Shown here in pieces: positions 13,367 to 20,346 of a stretch of 29,813 nucleotides of DNA. How positions within the stretch are numbered: position 1 is the stretch's first letter; each line of letters opens with the position of its first letter. Under the pieces are notes generated by a model that was given only the letters and a program-made list of their open reading frames with translations, was not told where the DNA came from and made no database searches. The stretch spans positions 1-29,813 of the IMG/VR virus record IMGVR_UViG_3300044701_002419; one strand, written 5' to 3'. The DNA comes from a virus. A program made the position numbers and the translations under genes.

Positions 13367-15106
13367 TCAAATCCTCCCGCTGCGAGTCAGTCGCCCGTGA
13401 ATCTTTTCCTGCTCGTCAATCGTGGGGGTGCGGGGCAGCAAGCGCAAGGTGCGATAGTCCCAGCGAATCGGGATGTCGGCCAGCGACCCGTGCCGGTTCT
13501 TGTCCATGATGAGCCACGAATCCGCTTGCAATCCGTTGCGCACCATGCGGGAGTGGTCGAGCAGCAGCACTTGATGGCTGTCGTTTTCGATGGCGCTGCC
13601 GCCCATCAGGCCTTGCGAAACGGGACGCTCCGAGCGAGCGGCCGAAGTCTGGCGGTTGAACTGCGAGAGGCCGATGAGCGTGACGTTCAGCGACTGCGCC
13701 GTGTCGCGCAGCGTGTGCGCCACCAACTCCATGCGGTCGTGGATGCTGTGCGTGTTCGCCGTCCACGCCAGCTGCAAGTAGTCGACGATGAAGTACCGGG
13801 AGCCATGCACCTCGGCGTGATACTTGATGAGCGCCGTGACATCAGCCAAGCGCGAAAGCGGTCGGCGGTTGACCAGCACATGCCCACCCGTGCGCTCGCG
13901 CACCGCGTCCAGCGACTCCGCAGCCTTCGCATAGCTGGCTTGCGAGAAGTGTGCGCCCTGCTCCAGCTCGACCACGGGCACGTCGCTGACGATAGACAGC
14001 AAGCGCGTCGCCAACTCCGAGCGCCCCATCTCCAGCGACACGAACGTCACGACCTCGCCGTGCTGGATAGCAGAGGCGGCAAGGTTCAGTGCGAAGAGCG
14101 ACTTGCCGCTGCCCGTGTTCGCCCCGACCGTAATGAACCAGCCTCGCGCAATCCCGATGCCGCCGCCCCCGCCGTGGCAGAGCGTGTTCCACCCCGGCAG
14201 CGGGGTCGGCACGGCGTCAATCGGGGCCAGCTTCTCATCCAGAATCTGCGAGAGGGTCGTGCCCGTGATGCTATCGAACTGCATCGCCGGAGCCTCCGCC
14301 CCGATAGGCGTCGCCCGGTCACGCAGCGCTTGCCAAATCGCAGCGAACTCGTCGTCGTCTGGCACCCGCTGGTGCAAGTCGCACAAATCTTTGACGATGC
14401 TGCCCTCATACTCGACCTCGCGAATCACCCGCGCCTTCGCGATGTCCTTTGCCACGGCAGCCACCAGCGTCGCCCCGCCCTCGTCCGGCTCCTGCCACAC
14501 GAACACGTCGCGGTCGCGCAGCAGTGCCGCATACTCGGTGCGCCACTGCGACGCGCCCGGCAAGCCGACCACGCACATGCCGCGCTGCCACCCCGCGTGA
14601 CAGTCGGACTCGCCCTCGACGATGAGCACGGGGGCCGTGCGCGAGGAAGCGGCCAGCACGTCCTGCCCATAGAGCGGTGTCCCCACCCCGTCCGTATCCC
14701 AGAACGTGCCCGTGCGGGTGCGCAGCTTCGTGCGAATCGTGCCACCCTCGGCGTTGCGATACGGGATAGCGAGGATGGGGTCGCCGTACTTGCCTACTCG
14801 CTCGACCACCCCGGCCGCGTCGAGCGTCGACCGCAGCAGGTCTTTGCGCTCGCCGTACTCGGCCAGCGTCAGCCCCTTGCTGCGGTCGTCGGGCAGCGTC
14901 ACGCCCAACTCGTCGCCCAACGTGCGCAGTGGCTCCGTAAACCCACACGCACTGCATCCCCACGCATGCTCGCCCAGCCACGCGCTGGCCGTGCTATCGC
15001 TGTGTCTCGGGCAGCGAAACGCGATGCTCTTCCCGCTCTTCTTCGCTGCGTAGCTGCCGCGCAGCAGCGCCGTCGCCAGTACTCCCCTCGTGTCCATCTG
15101 TTGCAT
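13367..15106 (-). CDS. Primase-helicase (T7 gp4-like)
   Basis: A 579-aa fused replication enzyme that unwinds DNA and probably primes the lagging strand. The N-terminal zinc-binding domain is CPRH (32-35) with CSAC (51-54). TOPRIM motifs follow: VLIVEGESD (160-168) and VFVWQEPDEGG (201-211). The RecA-like helicase domain has Walker A GANTGSGKS (328-336), a second-strand motif TFVSLEM (354-360), Walker B FIVDYLQL (439-446) and LIGLSQFNRQ (477-486). ATG 15106 is preceded by GGAGAGGAG about 9 nt upstream; the frame extends 20 codons further, into the microprotein gene. Other replisome genes flank it; no DNA polymerase is visible in the window. Confidence 0.92.
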   Translation of the reverse strand: MQQMDTRGVLATALLRGSYAAKKSGKSIAFRCPRHSDSTASAWLGEHAWGCSACGFTEPLRTLGDELGVTLPDDRSKGLTLAEYGERKDLLRSTLDAAGVVERVGKYGDPILAIPYRNAEGGTIRTKLRTRTGTFWDTDGVGTPLYGQDVLAASSRTAPVLIVEGESDCHAGWQRGMCVVGLPGASQWRTEYAALLRDRDVFVWQEPDEGGATLVAAVAKDIAKARVIREVEYEGSIVKDLCDLHQRVPDDDEFAAIWQALRDRATPIGAEAPAMQFDSITGTTLSQILDEKLAPIDAVPTPLPGWNTLCHGGGGGIGIARGWFITVGANTGSGKSLFALNLAASAIQHGEVVTFVSLEMGRSELATRLLSIVSDVPVVELEQGAHFSQASYAKAAESLDAVRERTGGHVLVNRRPLSRLADVTALIKYHAEVHGSRYFIVDYLQLAWTANTHSIHDRMELVAHTLRDTAQSLNVTLIGLSQFNRQTSAARSERPVSQGLMGGSAIENDSHQVLLLDHSRMVRNGLQADSWLIMDKNRHGSLADIPIRWDYRTLRLLPRTPTIDEQEKIHGRLTRSGRI

Positions 15107-15209
15107 CGGTTCCGTCTCCTCTCCCGGTGAATATGATGTCCCATCTGGCAGCGAACGTCGCGGCATTTACCGCGAGCGGTCGTTGGACACTGCCCTTACC
15201 GTTAGCCAT
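14994..15209 (-). CDS. KGSxQRP microprotein, 71 aa, overlapping the primase start
   Basis: The opening MANGKGSVQRP, then NAATFAARWDIIF, matches a small phage protein I recognise by its pattern KGSxxRP followed by an F...WDxIF-type segment; its function is not established. The domain is over by about residue 32. The remaining 40 residues are charged and lie in the region that encodes the primase N-terminus in another frame (14994-15106), so they may be incidental. The ATG at 15209 overlaps the upstream stop by 8 nt (ATGGCTAA). Confidence 0.65.
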   Translation of the reverse strand: MANGKGSVQRPLAVNAATFAARWDIIFTGRGDGTDATDGHEGSTGDGAAARQLRSEEEREEHRVSLPETQR

Positions 15210-15651
15210 TTGGAAAACTCTGCATAGGTTCGAGGTGGCCGGGCACAACCCACTCCACCTCATGTTCTTGCAACTCGACCGCGCTTTGCCAGCCCATCAA
15301 CTTCACCGTCGCATACTCCACGTTCGCAAAGACGTAGAACATCGGGCACTTGCCGGGGCGCGGGTCCACCTTCCACCGATACCCGCGACTGGACTTCACG
15401 TCGATGTCGTAGGCACCAACCTTCGCATCGTACGACCCGGTGCGCAAGTGGATGGAAAGGTCCGGCCACACGTTTGCATACTTCGCAAAGGCCAGCTCCC
15501 CGTAAATCCCAACTAGCTCGGTGGTCATCGGGTCTTGCGGCCCCGCCTTGAGATTGACGATGTGCGCCGTGCGATTGACTGCCTGTCGCAGACTGGCAAT
15601 CACGCTAGCCACGGCCGTCTCGCCCGGCGACAGCTGAATCTCGGTGCTCAT
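15202..15651 (-). CDS. PD-(D/E)XK-like protein, 149 aa
   Basis: The core has the restriction-nuclease-like layout: Glu52 in GIYGELAFAKYANVW, then Asp84-Val-Lys86 in AYDIDVKSS, followed by beta strands (FYVFANVEYATVKLMGWQ). This matches phage proteins annotated as putative endonucleases. I start at ATG 15651, which overlaps the upstream TGA as ATGA; the frame extends further but over the neighbouring gene. Together with the resolvase and the Cas4-like protein it makes three probable nucleases in this operon. Activity is inferred from motifs only. Confidence 0.65.
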   Translation of the reverse strand: MSTEIQLSPGETAVASVIASLRQAVNRTAHIVNLKAGPQDPMTTELVGIYGELAFAKYANVWPDLSIHLRTGSYDAKVGAYDIDVKSSRGYRWKVDPRPGKCPMFYVFANVEYATVKLMGWQSAVELQEHEVEWVVPGHLEPMQSFPNG

Positions 15652-16214
15652 TCCTCGCAACTCCACACGCGGGTCTGCCGCTTGATGGGCGGGATGCTCC
15701 CAGCTGGCGCGGTGAAGCTGCGCTCGGTCACCAGCACCATGTCCTGCGGCACACAAGTGAAACCGCCGTCCTCCAGCGCCACAATCCAGTGATGCTTATG
15801 CTGCGCGGGTTCCAGCGAGTAGCCGTCGCGGACGTGGTCGAGCAGGAACCAGAGGGTGCCGATGTCGCGGACGTGCTTGTGGTCCTCGGTCAGCACCCGG
15901 CAGTCCAGCCCGGACAAAAACTCTGGCTCGTGCGCCTCCAGCGACCAGCCATAGGCGTCCCACTGCTGCGCCTCGAAGTACCTGATGAGGTGCGTCGCAT
16001 CGGCCTTGTGCCGCAGGCAGTGGAGCGGGAGGTCCACCACCATCGCGCCAGATTCCAGCAGGATGTGGCATCCGAACATCCGGCCCGGCGTCGCACTCAT
16101 CCCCCACCACACCGCCGGGATTGTCTTGTCCTTCGCGCCATCCCGATGCACCGCTGCTTCGATGACATGAACGTAGCGGTGCCGGGGCAAGTCGATGTTA
16201 TGCACTCTTCGCAT
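15648..16214 (-). CDS. Hypothetical protein, 188 aa
   Basis: Unrecognised. Mixed alpha/beta composition, rich in His, Trp and Asp (HRYVHVIEAAVHRDG, GTLWFLLDHVRDGYSLEP, HKHHWIVALEDGGFTCVP). It has scattered His and Cys residues but no clear metal motif. ATG 16214 overlaps the end of the upstream acidic zinc protein by 17 nt; GTG 16205 is an alternative with a shorter overlap. It is in the middle of the replication operon, so an early function is likely. Confidence 0.7.
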   Translation of the reverse strand: MRRVHNIDLPRHRYVHVIEAAVHRDGAKDKTIPAVWWGMSATPGRMFGCHILLESGAMVVDLPLHCLRHKADATHLIRYFEAQQWDAYGWSLEAHEPEFLSGLDCRVLTEDHKHVRDIGTLWFLLDHVRDGYSLEPAQHKHHWIVALEDGGFTCVPQDMVLVTERSFTAPAGSIPPIKRQTRVWSCEE

Positions 16215-16401
16215 CCTCCTCGTCCTCTTCCCACTCGACATCGTCTTCCTCGTCGCGCTCGTCGATGTCGTCCTCGGCCCACTCCTCCACGTCCTCGTCG
16301 GACAGCGGACACGTCCAGCGGTGCGGGTCAATCGGCCGCGCCCCGCAGAAGGGGCAGCGCTCCGACCCGTTGAGGGGAGTGTCGTTCTCACGCGCTGGCA
16401 T
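16198..16401 (-). CDS. Acidic single zinc-ribbon protein, 67 aa
   Basis: The N-terminal half carries CPFCG and, 10-15 residues on, a further Cys in HRWTCPLSDED, suggesting a small zinc knuckle with a His ligand. The C-terminal half is almost only Glu/Asp (EEWAEDDIDERDEEDDVEWE), a DNA-mimic-like or chaperone-like tail. The start ATG 16401 overlaps the end of the upstream gene by 14 nt. Acidic small early phage proteins often bind host proteins, but no specific target is indicated here. Confidence 0.7.
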   Translation of the reverse strand: MPARENDTPLNGSERCPFCGARPIDPHRWTCPLSDEDVEEWAEDDIDERDEEDDVEWEEDEEDAKSA

Positions 16402-16594
16402 GTGCGTCCTCCACGATAAGGGGGTGCAGGGTGGCAGCGAACGCCTCGCCCAATGCGATGTGCGCTCGCACAATCGCTCGCTGCTGATGCAGCTGGGCCA
16501 AGCGCTCGGTGACGGCGCGAATCTCCCGGTCCAACTCCTCGACCGTGCCGCGCCCGTGCTCGTGCAACATCAAGGGAATGTTCATGCTAGACAT
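16388..16594 (-). CDS. Small helical protein, 68 aa
   Basis: Mostly a helical hairpin with heptad character (GTVEELDREIRAVTERLAQL, then HQQRAIVRAHIALGEAFAATL). ATG 16594 is part of ATGTCTAGC, in which the upstream gene's TAG lies; the ATG three codons later (16585) is an equally good choice. No family is recognised. It lies between the replication initiator and the acidic zinc protein. Confidence 0.65.
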   Translation of the reverse strand: MSSMNIPLMLHEHGRGTVEELDREIRAVTERLAQLHQQRAIVRAHIALGEAFAATLHPLIVEDAHASA

Positions 16595-17318
16595 GTGCTG
16601 GCTCCTGTGCGGCGCTGGCCGCGAGTCGGTCAAACTCTGCGATGTCCTGTCCGGACTTCACCCACTCCTCTCTCGTGCGACCGTAGACGCGCACGACATC
16701 GTACTGCAACCAGTGCTCCTCCTCCCCGAAGAACCGCGCCATCGTGCGCACGAAGCGCGTCCCGACCCAACCCTCGTGTTCGAGGAAGCGCCGATACCCA
16801 CGGATGGCGTTCGCCAAGCGCCGGGGGTCCACGTCCTTGCGCAGCAGGGCGACGATGGCCCGTTCGGCGGGGATGTACGGCTGCTCCCCGTCCCGTGTGG
16901 GATACAGCGCCCAGAGTTCCTTGACTAGCTGGCGCTCTTCCGGTGTTGCCTTCGCCGTCTTCGTTGATGGGGTCGTTCTCTGGGGTCGTTTGGGTGTCAC
17001 GGGTGACACCTCCGGGGTGTCATCGGTGGCACCCCCCGGTGTCGCGGGTGACACCCCCTGCAGGACCACCTCGTACAGGTTGGTCTTGCCGGTGCGCCGA
17101 GCGATGCGGATATACCCGCGCTCGGACAGGGCCGACAGCGCCCGGTGAACGGTGCTTTCCGACACCCCGGCCTCGGTGCAGAGGGTGGCCACGCTCGTCC
17201 ACGCATTACCCCCTGCCGCATCGGTGTGCATGCCGATGGCGCAGAGCACTCGCAGGTGCGCATGGTCGAGGGCCGTGTCGAGCACGGCAGCAGACGGCAC
17301 AATGGACAAGTTCGGCAT
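16587..17318 (-). CDS. Winged-helix replication initiator-like protein
   Basis: Residues about 15-92 form a winged helix (DHAHLRVLCAIGMHTDA, SVATLCTEAGVSESTVHRAL, ERGYIRIARRTGKTNLYEV), as in phage replication initiators such as lambda O or DnaD-like replisome organisers. A Pro/Thr linker (about 92-130) is followed by a helical C-terminal domain (GYRRFLEHEGWVGTRFVRTMARFF). ATG 17318 has a strong GGAGG 4 nt upstream. The linker is encoded by three palindromic repeats (16993-17055), as lambda's origin lies inside gene O. Its neighbours are the HTH protein and downstream primase-helicase. The initiator role is inference from architecture and context. Confidence 0.7.
   Translation of the reverse strand: MPNLSIVPSAAVLDTALDHAHLRVLCAIGMHTDAAGGNAWTSVATLCTEAGVSESTVHRALSALSERGYIRIARRTGKTNLYEVVLQGVSPATPGGATDDTPEVSPVTPKRPQRTTPSTKTAKATPEERQLVKELWALYPTRDGEQPYIPAERAIVALLRKDVDPRRLANAIRGYRRFLEHEGWVGTRFVRTMARFFGEEEHWLQYDVVRVYGRTREEWVKSGQDIAEFDRLAASAAQEPAHV
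16993..17055. repeat. Three iteron-like 18-bp inverted repeats (candidate replication origin)
   Basis: GGTGTCAC-GG-GTGACACC at 16993-17010 is a perfect 8+8 palindrome. Imperfect copies lie at 17016-17033 (GGTGTCAT-CG-GTGGCACC, 6 of 8 paired) and 17038-17055 (GGTGTCGC-GG-GTGACACC, 7 of 8). The spacing is 23 and 22 bp, about two helical turns. All lie inside the initiator-like gene, in its linker. Confidence 0.65.
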
Positions 17319-17319
17319 G

Positions 17320-17526
17320 CTACCTCCGGTGGCGGCTGTGACTACCCGTGTTCCCGCCACGCGGACGCATCGTCACGCCCATGCGCACCAGAATCTGATG
17401 CACACACTGGAAGGTCACGTTCATCGCCGCCGCGATATCGCGCAGCTTCATGCCGCTCTCGTACATCTTCTTCATCTGCTCGCGGCGAATCGCCTGTACG
17501 CCGCGCTTACTCGGTGGCCGGGGCAT
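17320..17526 (-). CDS. Small helix-turn-helix protein, 68 aa
   Basis: Residues about 12-55 form a homeodomain-like helix-turn-helix (AIRREQMKKMYESGMKLRDI followed by AAAMNVTFQCVHQILVRMGV), similar to the DNA-binding end of resolvases and small phage regulators. The N-terminus and C-terminus are basic (PRPPSKRG; RPRGGNTGSHSRHRR). ATG 17526 overlaps the upstream nuclease gene by 20 nt. It precedes the initiator gene by one base and may be a regulator or an initiation accessory factor. Confidence 0.7.
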   Translation of the reverse strand: MPRPPSKRGVQAIRREQMKKMYESGMKLRDIAAAMNVTFQCVHQILVRMGVTMRPRGGNTGSHSRHRR

Positions 17527-18403
17527 CGGCAAGCTCCTTGTCTTGGCGGGCCAGTGTCTGCTGCATCGCCTGCCACTGCGGGCAGAACGCACTGACTTCG
17601 CAGTAGTCTTCGCAGCGCCGGAACTCTCCGAGCCGCTCGTCCACGAGGTAGCCGCGCTCCTTCGCCTCCTGAATCAGAGCGCTCACCACCGCTGGGTCGG
17701 TGTCCTCGACCACGCGCAGCGCTCGCTTGCCGCCCGGCTTGACCAGCGCGTACTTGGTGCCCGTGTACCAGCGCTCCTCGTCCGTACACGTCACGCCCGT
17801 GCCAGCCCGAGCCGCCTTGTGCAGGGCGATGCGCTCGCGAATGTACTCGTACGTTTCGTCGAGCGGCCACACGGGTACGTCAATCATCTGCACTTCCTGC
17901 TGCGGATAACTCGGCTCGCGCCGCGCCTTGTTGCGCGACCAGTCCCGAAAGATGGCGCAAATCTGCAGCCGCTCGACCTCGTGCCCGTGCTGCGCCAGCA
18001 GCCAGCGCAGGATGTTCAGCTGGCGAATCCACGCATCGTCGCCCTTGGCCTTGTAAGTCTTGCAGTACTTGTAGTCCTGCAGGGTCTTCGTGCCCAAGTG
18101 CAAGCGGTCGAACTGCCCCGACAGCACCCAGCCGTCGACGGTGGCAAACAGCCGCTGCTCGACCAGCTCGTTCGTCTCGGCGCGTTCGAGGATGTGGTGC
18201 AGCGCCTGTCCTGTCAGCGCCCACATGCGCTCCGACGCATCGACCGTGATGGCGGCGTCGTGCTTCCGACGCAGCGTCCTCACCTGCGGCGAGTCGATAA
18301 GCGCCGTGACGCTGATGTCGCTGGCCCCGGCGTTGTACGGGTCGTTGGTGACGGCGCGAACCAGCGCGTCCGGCAGCCCGTGTTTGTTGGTGATTATCGG
18401 CAT
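17507..18403 (-). CDS. Cas4/RecB-like PD-(D/E)XK exonuclease
   Basis: A 298-aa nuclease likely to act on DNA ends during replication or recombination. The signature is Asp99 in VLSGQFDRLHLG followed by the catalytic Asp110-Tyr-Lys112 in LQDYKYCK, as in RecB-family nucleases. A C-terminal cysteine cluster Cys264-x3-Cys268-x5-Cys274 resembles the iron-sulfur site of Cas4/AddB proteins; the fourth ligand is not obvious. ATG 18403 overlaps the upstream gene by 10 nt. The upstream OB-fold-like gene is a frequent neighbour of such phage nucleases. No CRISPR array is present, so a CRISPR role is not suggested. Confidence 0.8.
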   Translation of the reverse strand: MPIITNKHGLPDALVRAVTNDPYNAGASDISVTALIDSPQVRTLRRKHDAAITVDASERMWALTGQALHHILERAETNELVEQRLFATVDGWVLSGQFDRLHLGTKTLQDYKYCKTYKAKGDDAWIRQLNILRWLLAQHGHEVERLQICAIFRDWSRNKARREPSYPQQEVQMIDVPVWPLDETYEYIRERIALHKAARAGTGVTCTDEERWYTGTKYALVKPGGKRALRVVEDTDPAVVSALIQEAKERGYLVDERLGEFRRCEDYCEVSAFCPQWQAMQQTLARQDKELADAPATE

Positions 18404-18861
18404 GACGTGGATGCCTCCCGCATCCGTTGCAGCATTAGACGTTGGTGATACTTCTCCCATCTCACGCGCACCGCGTGTTGCGCAATCTCCTTTCGGCGCT
18501 CCGGGGACAGCGCCTTCGCCCGTGCCAGTCCGCGAATCCGTCCGATGGTCTTGCCGTCCATCGGCGGTCGTCCGTTCCGTTCACGCTCGCGTATCTCGCG
18601 CAGCCGCGCCGCTTGCTTGGCGCGGTAGGCGTCGCGGTCTTTGTTGATATACTTGAGGGAGTAGCCGCGCCGAGCAACCGCCTTGCACGGACCACAATAC
18701 TTGGCGCGACCACGCTCTCCCTCGACCTTGTTCGGGCACAGTGCGCACAGCCCGGCCCGTTGCCGGGCGCAGCCGGGACATCCGGCCATGCGCCCAAGTG
18801 CGTCGAATCGAATCTCGTACCGCACTCCGCATCGGCGTCGCTCGCACCGTACCGACGCCAT
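18394..18861 (-). CDS. Multi-cysteine zinc-finger protein, 155 aa
   Basis: The N-terminal 55 residues contain four Cys pairs (CERRRC, CPGC, CALC, CGPC), enough for two zinc ribbons. The rest is basic and helical, with QAARLREIRERERNGRPP and the segment ALSPERRKEIAQHAVRVRWEK, which recurs in phage DNA-binding and HNH-associated proteins. No HNH histidines are present, so a nuclease is not supported. ATG 18861 overlaps the upstream stop (TAATG). Likely a DNA-binding early protein. Confidence 0.7.
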   Translation of the reverse strand: MASVRCERRRCGVRYEIRFDALGRMAGCPGCARQRAGLCALCPNKVEGERGRAKYCGPCKAVARRGYSLKYINKDRDAYRAKQAARLREIRERERNGRPPMDGKTIGRIRGLARAKALSPERRKEIAQHAVRVRWEKYHQRLMLQRMREASTSCR

Positions 18862-19343
18862 TACTTCGACGCCTGAATGAACAGGGTGGCTGCCGCGCTC
18901 ACGATGGTCGAGCCATCGTACTGCACCCCGGCATCGTCGAGCTTCGCCACGACGTGCTTCATCGCAATCGCAAGGCACTGCGCGTACAGCGCGTCCAAGT
19001 CTTCGATGCTGCGGCGCGGCGCGAAGGACGCCGTGCTGGCGGTGGCGGTCGCGGCCGCCGGAGCCGGGGCGCTCAGCCCCTCGGTGCCCGGCGCGGCAAG
19101 GTCGAGATTAGTAAACGTCTTGCCGTCCTTCTTGACTTGCGCAAACTTGATGGTCTTCCCGATGACGGTGTCGACCGTGAGGTTCAGTCGCGCAAGGCCG
19201 CGCTCGACCGGAGCCTGATTGACGTACACGTCCGTGCCATCTTCCCCGGTGAACTTCACCTGAGGACCGTACTGCCCCTCGCTCGTGACTGCCGACGCAA
19301 TCGTCATCGTGATGGGGCCATTCGCCAACTTGTGTACCGGCAT
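18861..19343 (-). CDS. Putative OB-fold ssDNA-binding-like protein, 160 aa
   Basis: The N-terminal about 85 residues are beta-rich and look like an OB-fold (GPITMTIASAVTSEGQYGPQ, VKFTGEDGTDVYVN, RLNLTVDTVIGKTIKFAQVKKDG). This is a pattern seen in phage proteins paired with Cas4-like nucleases and proposed to bind single-stranded DNA. An Ala/Pro linker and a helical C-terminal part (DLDALYAQCLAIAMKHVVAKL) follow. It is the first gene of the early operon, with GGAGG 4 nt before ATG 19343 and the promoter at 19378-19407. ssDNA binding is inference. Confidence 0.6.
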   Translation of the reverse strand: MPVHKLANGPITMTIASAVTSEGQYGPQVKFTGEDGTDVYVNQAPVERGLARLNLTVDTVIGKTIKFAQVKKDGKTFTNLDLAAPGTEGLSAPAPAAATATASTASFAPRRSIEDLDALYAQCLAIAMKHVVAKLDDAGVQYDGSTIVSAAATLFIQASK

Positions 19344-19376
19344 ACTACCTCCAAGTGTGAGTGAGTCCAGCGCCCA

Positions 19377-19414
19377 CACGATACAATACTTGACTCGCGT
19401 GTGTCAATATCGTG
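19377..19414 (-). promoter_or_regulatory. Early promoter with overlapping dyad operator
   Basis: On the minus strand TTGACA (19407-19402), an 18-bp spacer and TATCGT (19383-19378) match the consensus at 6/6 and 4/6 positions, with a predicted leader of about 28 nt. Superimposed is a dyad: CACGATA (19377-19383), six extra bases, TTGAC (19390-19394), 8 bp, then GTCAATATCGTG (19403-19414). A repressor bound there would cover both promoter boxes. Confidence 0.7.
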
Positions 19415-19426
19415 ATTGGAGGCAAC

Positions 19427-19451
19427 AAAAAACCGCCGCCAAGTGCGGCGG
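19427..19451 (-). terminator. Intrinsic terminator of the late/lysis operon
   Basis: Read on the minus strand, a perfect 7-bp stem CCGCCGC/GCGGCGG with a 5-nt loop (19451-19433) is followed by six T (19432-19427). The stem begins right after the TAA of the spanin candidate. Confidence 0.9.
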
Positions 19452-19901
19452 TTATGGGCGCAGGGCGTTCAGCACAACCCCAACCCCGACCCCGGCAGCG
19501 CCCCAGAGCCAACGGTCGCGCCGAGCCGTGCGTAGTGAATCGTTGACCACGCCCAGCTGGTGCTGGCCCTTCCGCCGCTCCAGCTCAAGGCGCTGCTCGC
19601 AGGTTCGCAGAGCGCTCGCACAGGCTCGCAGGCTGCTATCTGCGAGCTGGACGTACTCAACAACCCGCAGGGTGTCCGTTTTCCAGCGGTCCACGGACAG
19701 GACCACGGTGTCCCACCGGGTCTTGGTGCGCCAGAAGGTCTGCGTGTCCCGGACATATAGGGTTTCGAGGCGCACCTGCTGCACCAGCACACTGTCGGGG
19801 AGAGGAGGGAGCGCCGGAGTCTCCCGATGCCCGGCGCAGTAGCCCAGCCCGAGGCTGAGGCAGATGACGGGCCAGAGCATGAAGCGCGGGGCGCTAGACA
19901 T
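19452..19901 (-). CDS. Unimolecular spanin candidate, 149 aa
   Basis: Spanins disrupt the outer membrane in the last lysis step. The N-terminus is basic then hydrophobic and reaches Cys22 in LSLGLGYCAGH, a near-lipobox (Tyr before Cys is atypical). The body is a long periplasmic-type helical/beta region (LADSSLRACASALRTCEQRLELERR). A C-terminal hydrophobic segment (WLWGAAGVGVGVVLNAL) could span the inner membrane. A lipoprotein signal plus C-terminal anchor in one protein is the layout of u-spanins such as T1 gp11. It follows the amidase, and ATG 19901 overlaps its stop (ATGTCTAG). Alternatively it is an Rz-like i-spanin with an N-terminal anchor. Confidence 0.6.
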   Translation of the reverse strand: MSSAPRFMLWPVICLSLGLGYCAGHRETPALPPLPDSVLVQQVRLETLYVRDTQTFWRTKTRWDTVVLSVDRWKTDTLRVVEYVQLADSSLRACASALRTCEQRLELERRKGQHQLGVVNDSLRTARRDRWLWGAAGVGVGVVLNALRP

Positions 19902-20346
19902 ACCGCCCCAGCAGCTCCTTGAAGTCCATCAGGTTGAAGTTCGGTGCGCCATACGGGTCCGACTTGCGCTTCGGGTCCACGTCCTTGTGGCCGACGATGG
20001 TGCGAATGGTCGGGAACCCCCGCAGCCAGTTCTGAATCACGCGCTTGGCCACCGCGATTTGCGCGGCGGTCAGCTGCTCCGACCCGTTGTTGCGATTAGA
20101 AAACGCCAGCCCGAGCGAGTCGCGGTTGTTGCCCTTCGCATGCCACGCCATCCGGGTGTCCTCGACAAAGCGGTAGGTGCGCCCGTCCCGCCCAATCAGG
20201 ACGTGGTAGGACGCCTTCGCCTTCGGATTCTTGAACCACTCAATCGTGGCGCGTTCAATCGGGCTGGTGTCGCAGTGCAGGATGATGCGCGTAATCACGG
20301 CGCTCGCCGGACGAATCGACTGGTGGGGGGTAACGCAGTCAATCAT
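19894..20346 (-). CDS. N-acetylmuramoyl-L-alanine amidase (endolysin)
   Basis: A 150-aa Amidase_2-type peptidoglycan hydrolase that cuts the amide bond between MurNAc and the stem peptide. Zinc-site and fold residues are His24 (IILHCDTS), Tyr47-His48 (ASYHVLIGRDG), His69 (MAWHA) and His120 with Asp130 in GHKDVDPKRKSDP. There is no signal peptide or cell-wall binding domain, so release by the adjacent holin is expected. ATG 20346 overlaps the holin gene by 8 nt. Size and motif order are those of a complete single-domain amidase. Confidence 0.92.
   Translation of the reverse strand: MIDCVTPHQSIRPASAVITRIILHCDTSPIERATIEWFKNPKAKASYHVLIGRDGRTYRFVEDTRMAWHAKGNNRDSLGLAFSNRNNGSEQLTAAQIAVAKRVIQNWLRGFPTIRTIVGHKDVDPKRKSDPYGAPNFNLMDFKELLGRYV

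Noticed and set aside
12656-15130. Long plus-strand ORF (824 codons) opposite the primase-helicase
   Set aside because: Arg/Pro/Ala/His-rich with no motif; it mirrors well-supported minus-strand genes and arises from GC-rich codon structure.
17507-18403. Cas4-like gene as sign of a CRISPR system
   Set aside because: No cas1/cas2 or repeats; such nucleases are common in phage replication modules.
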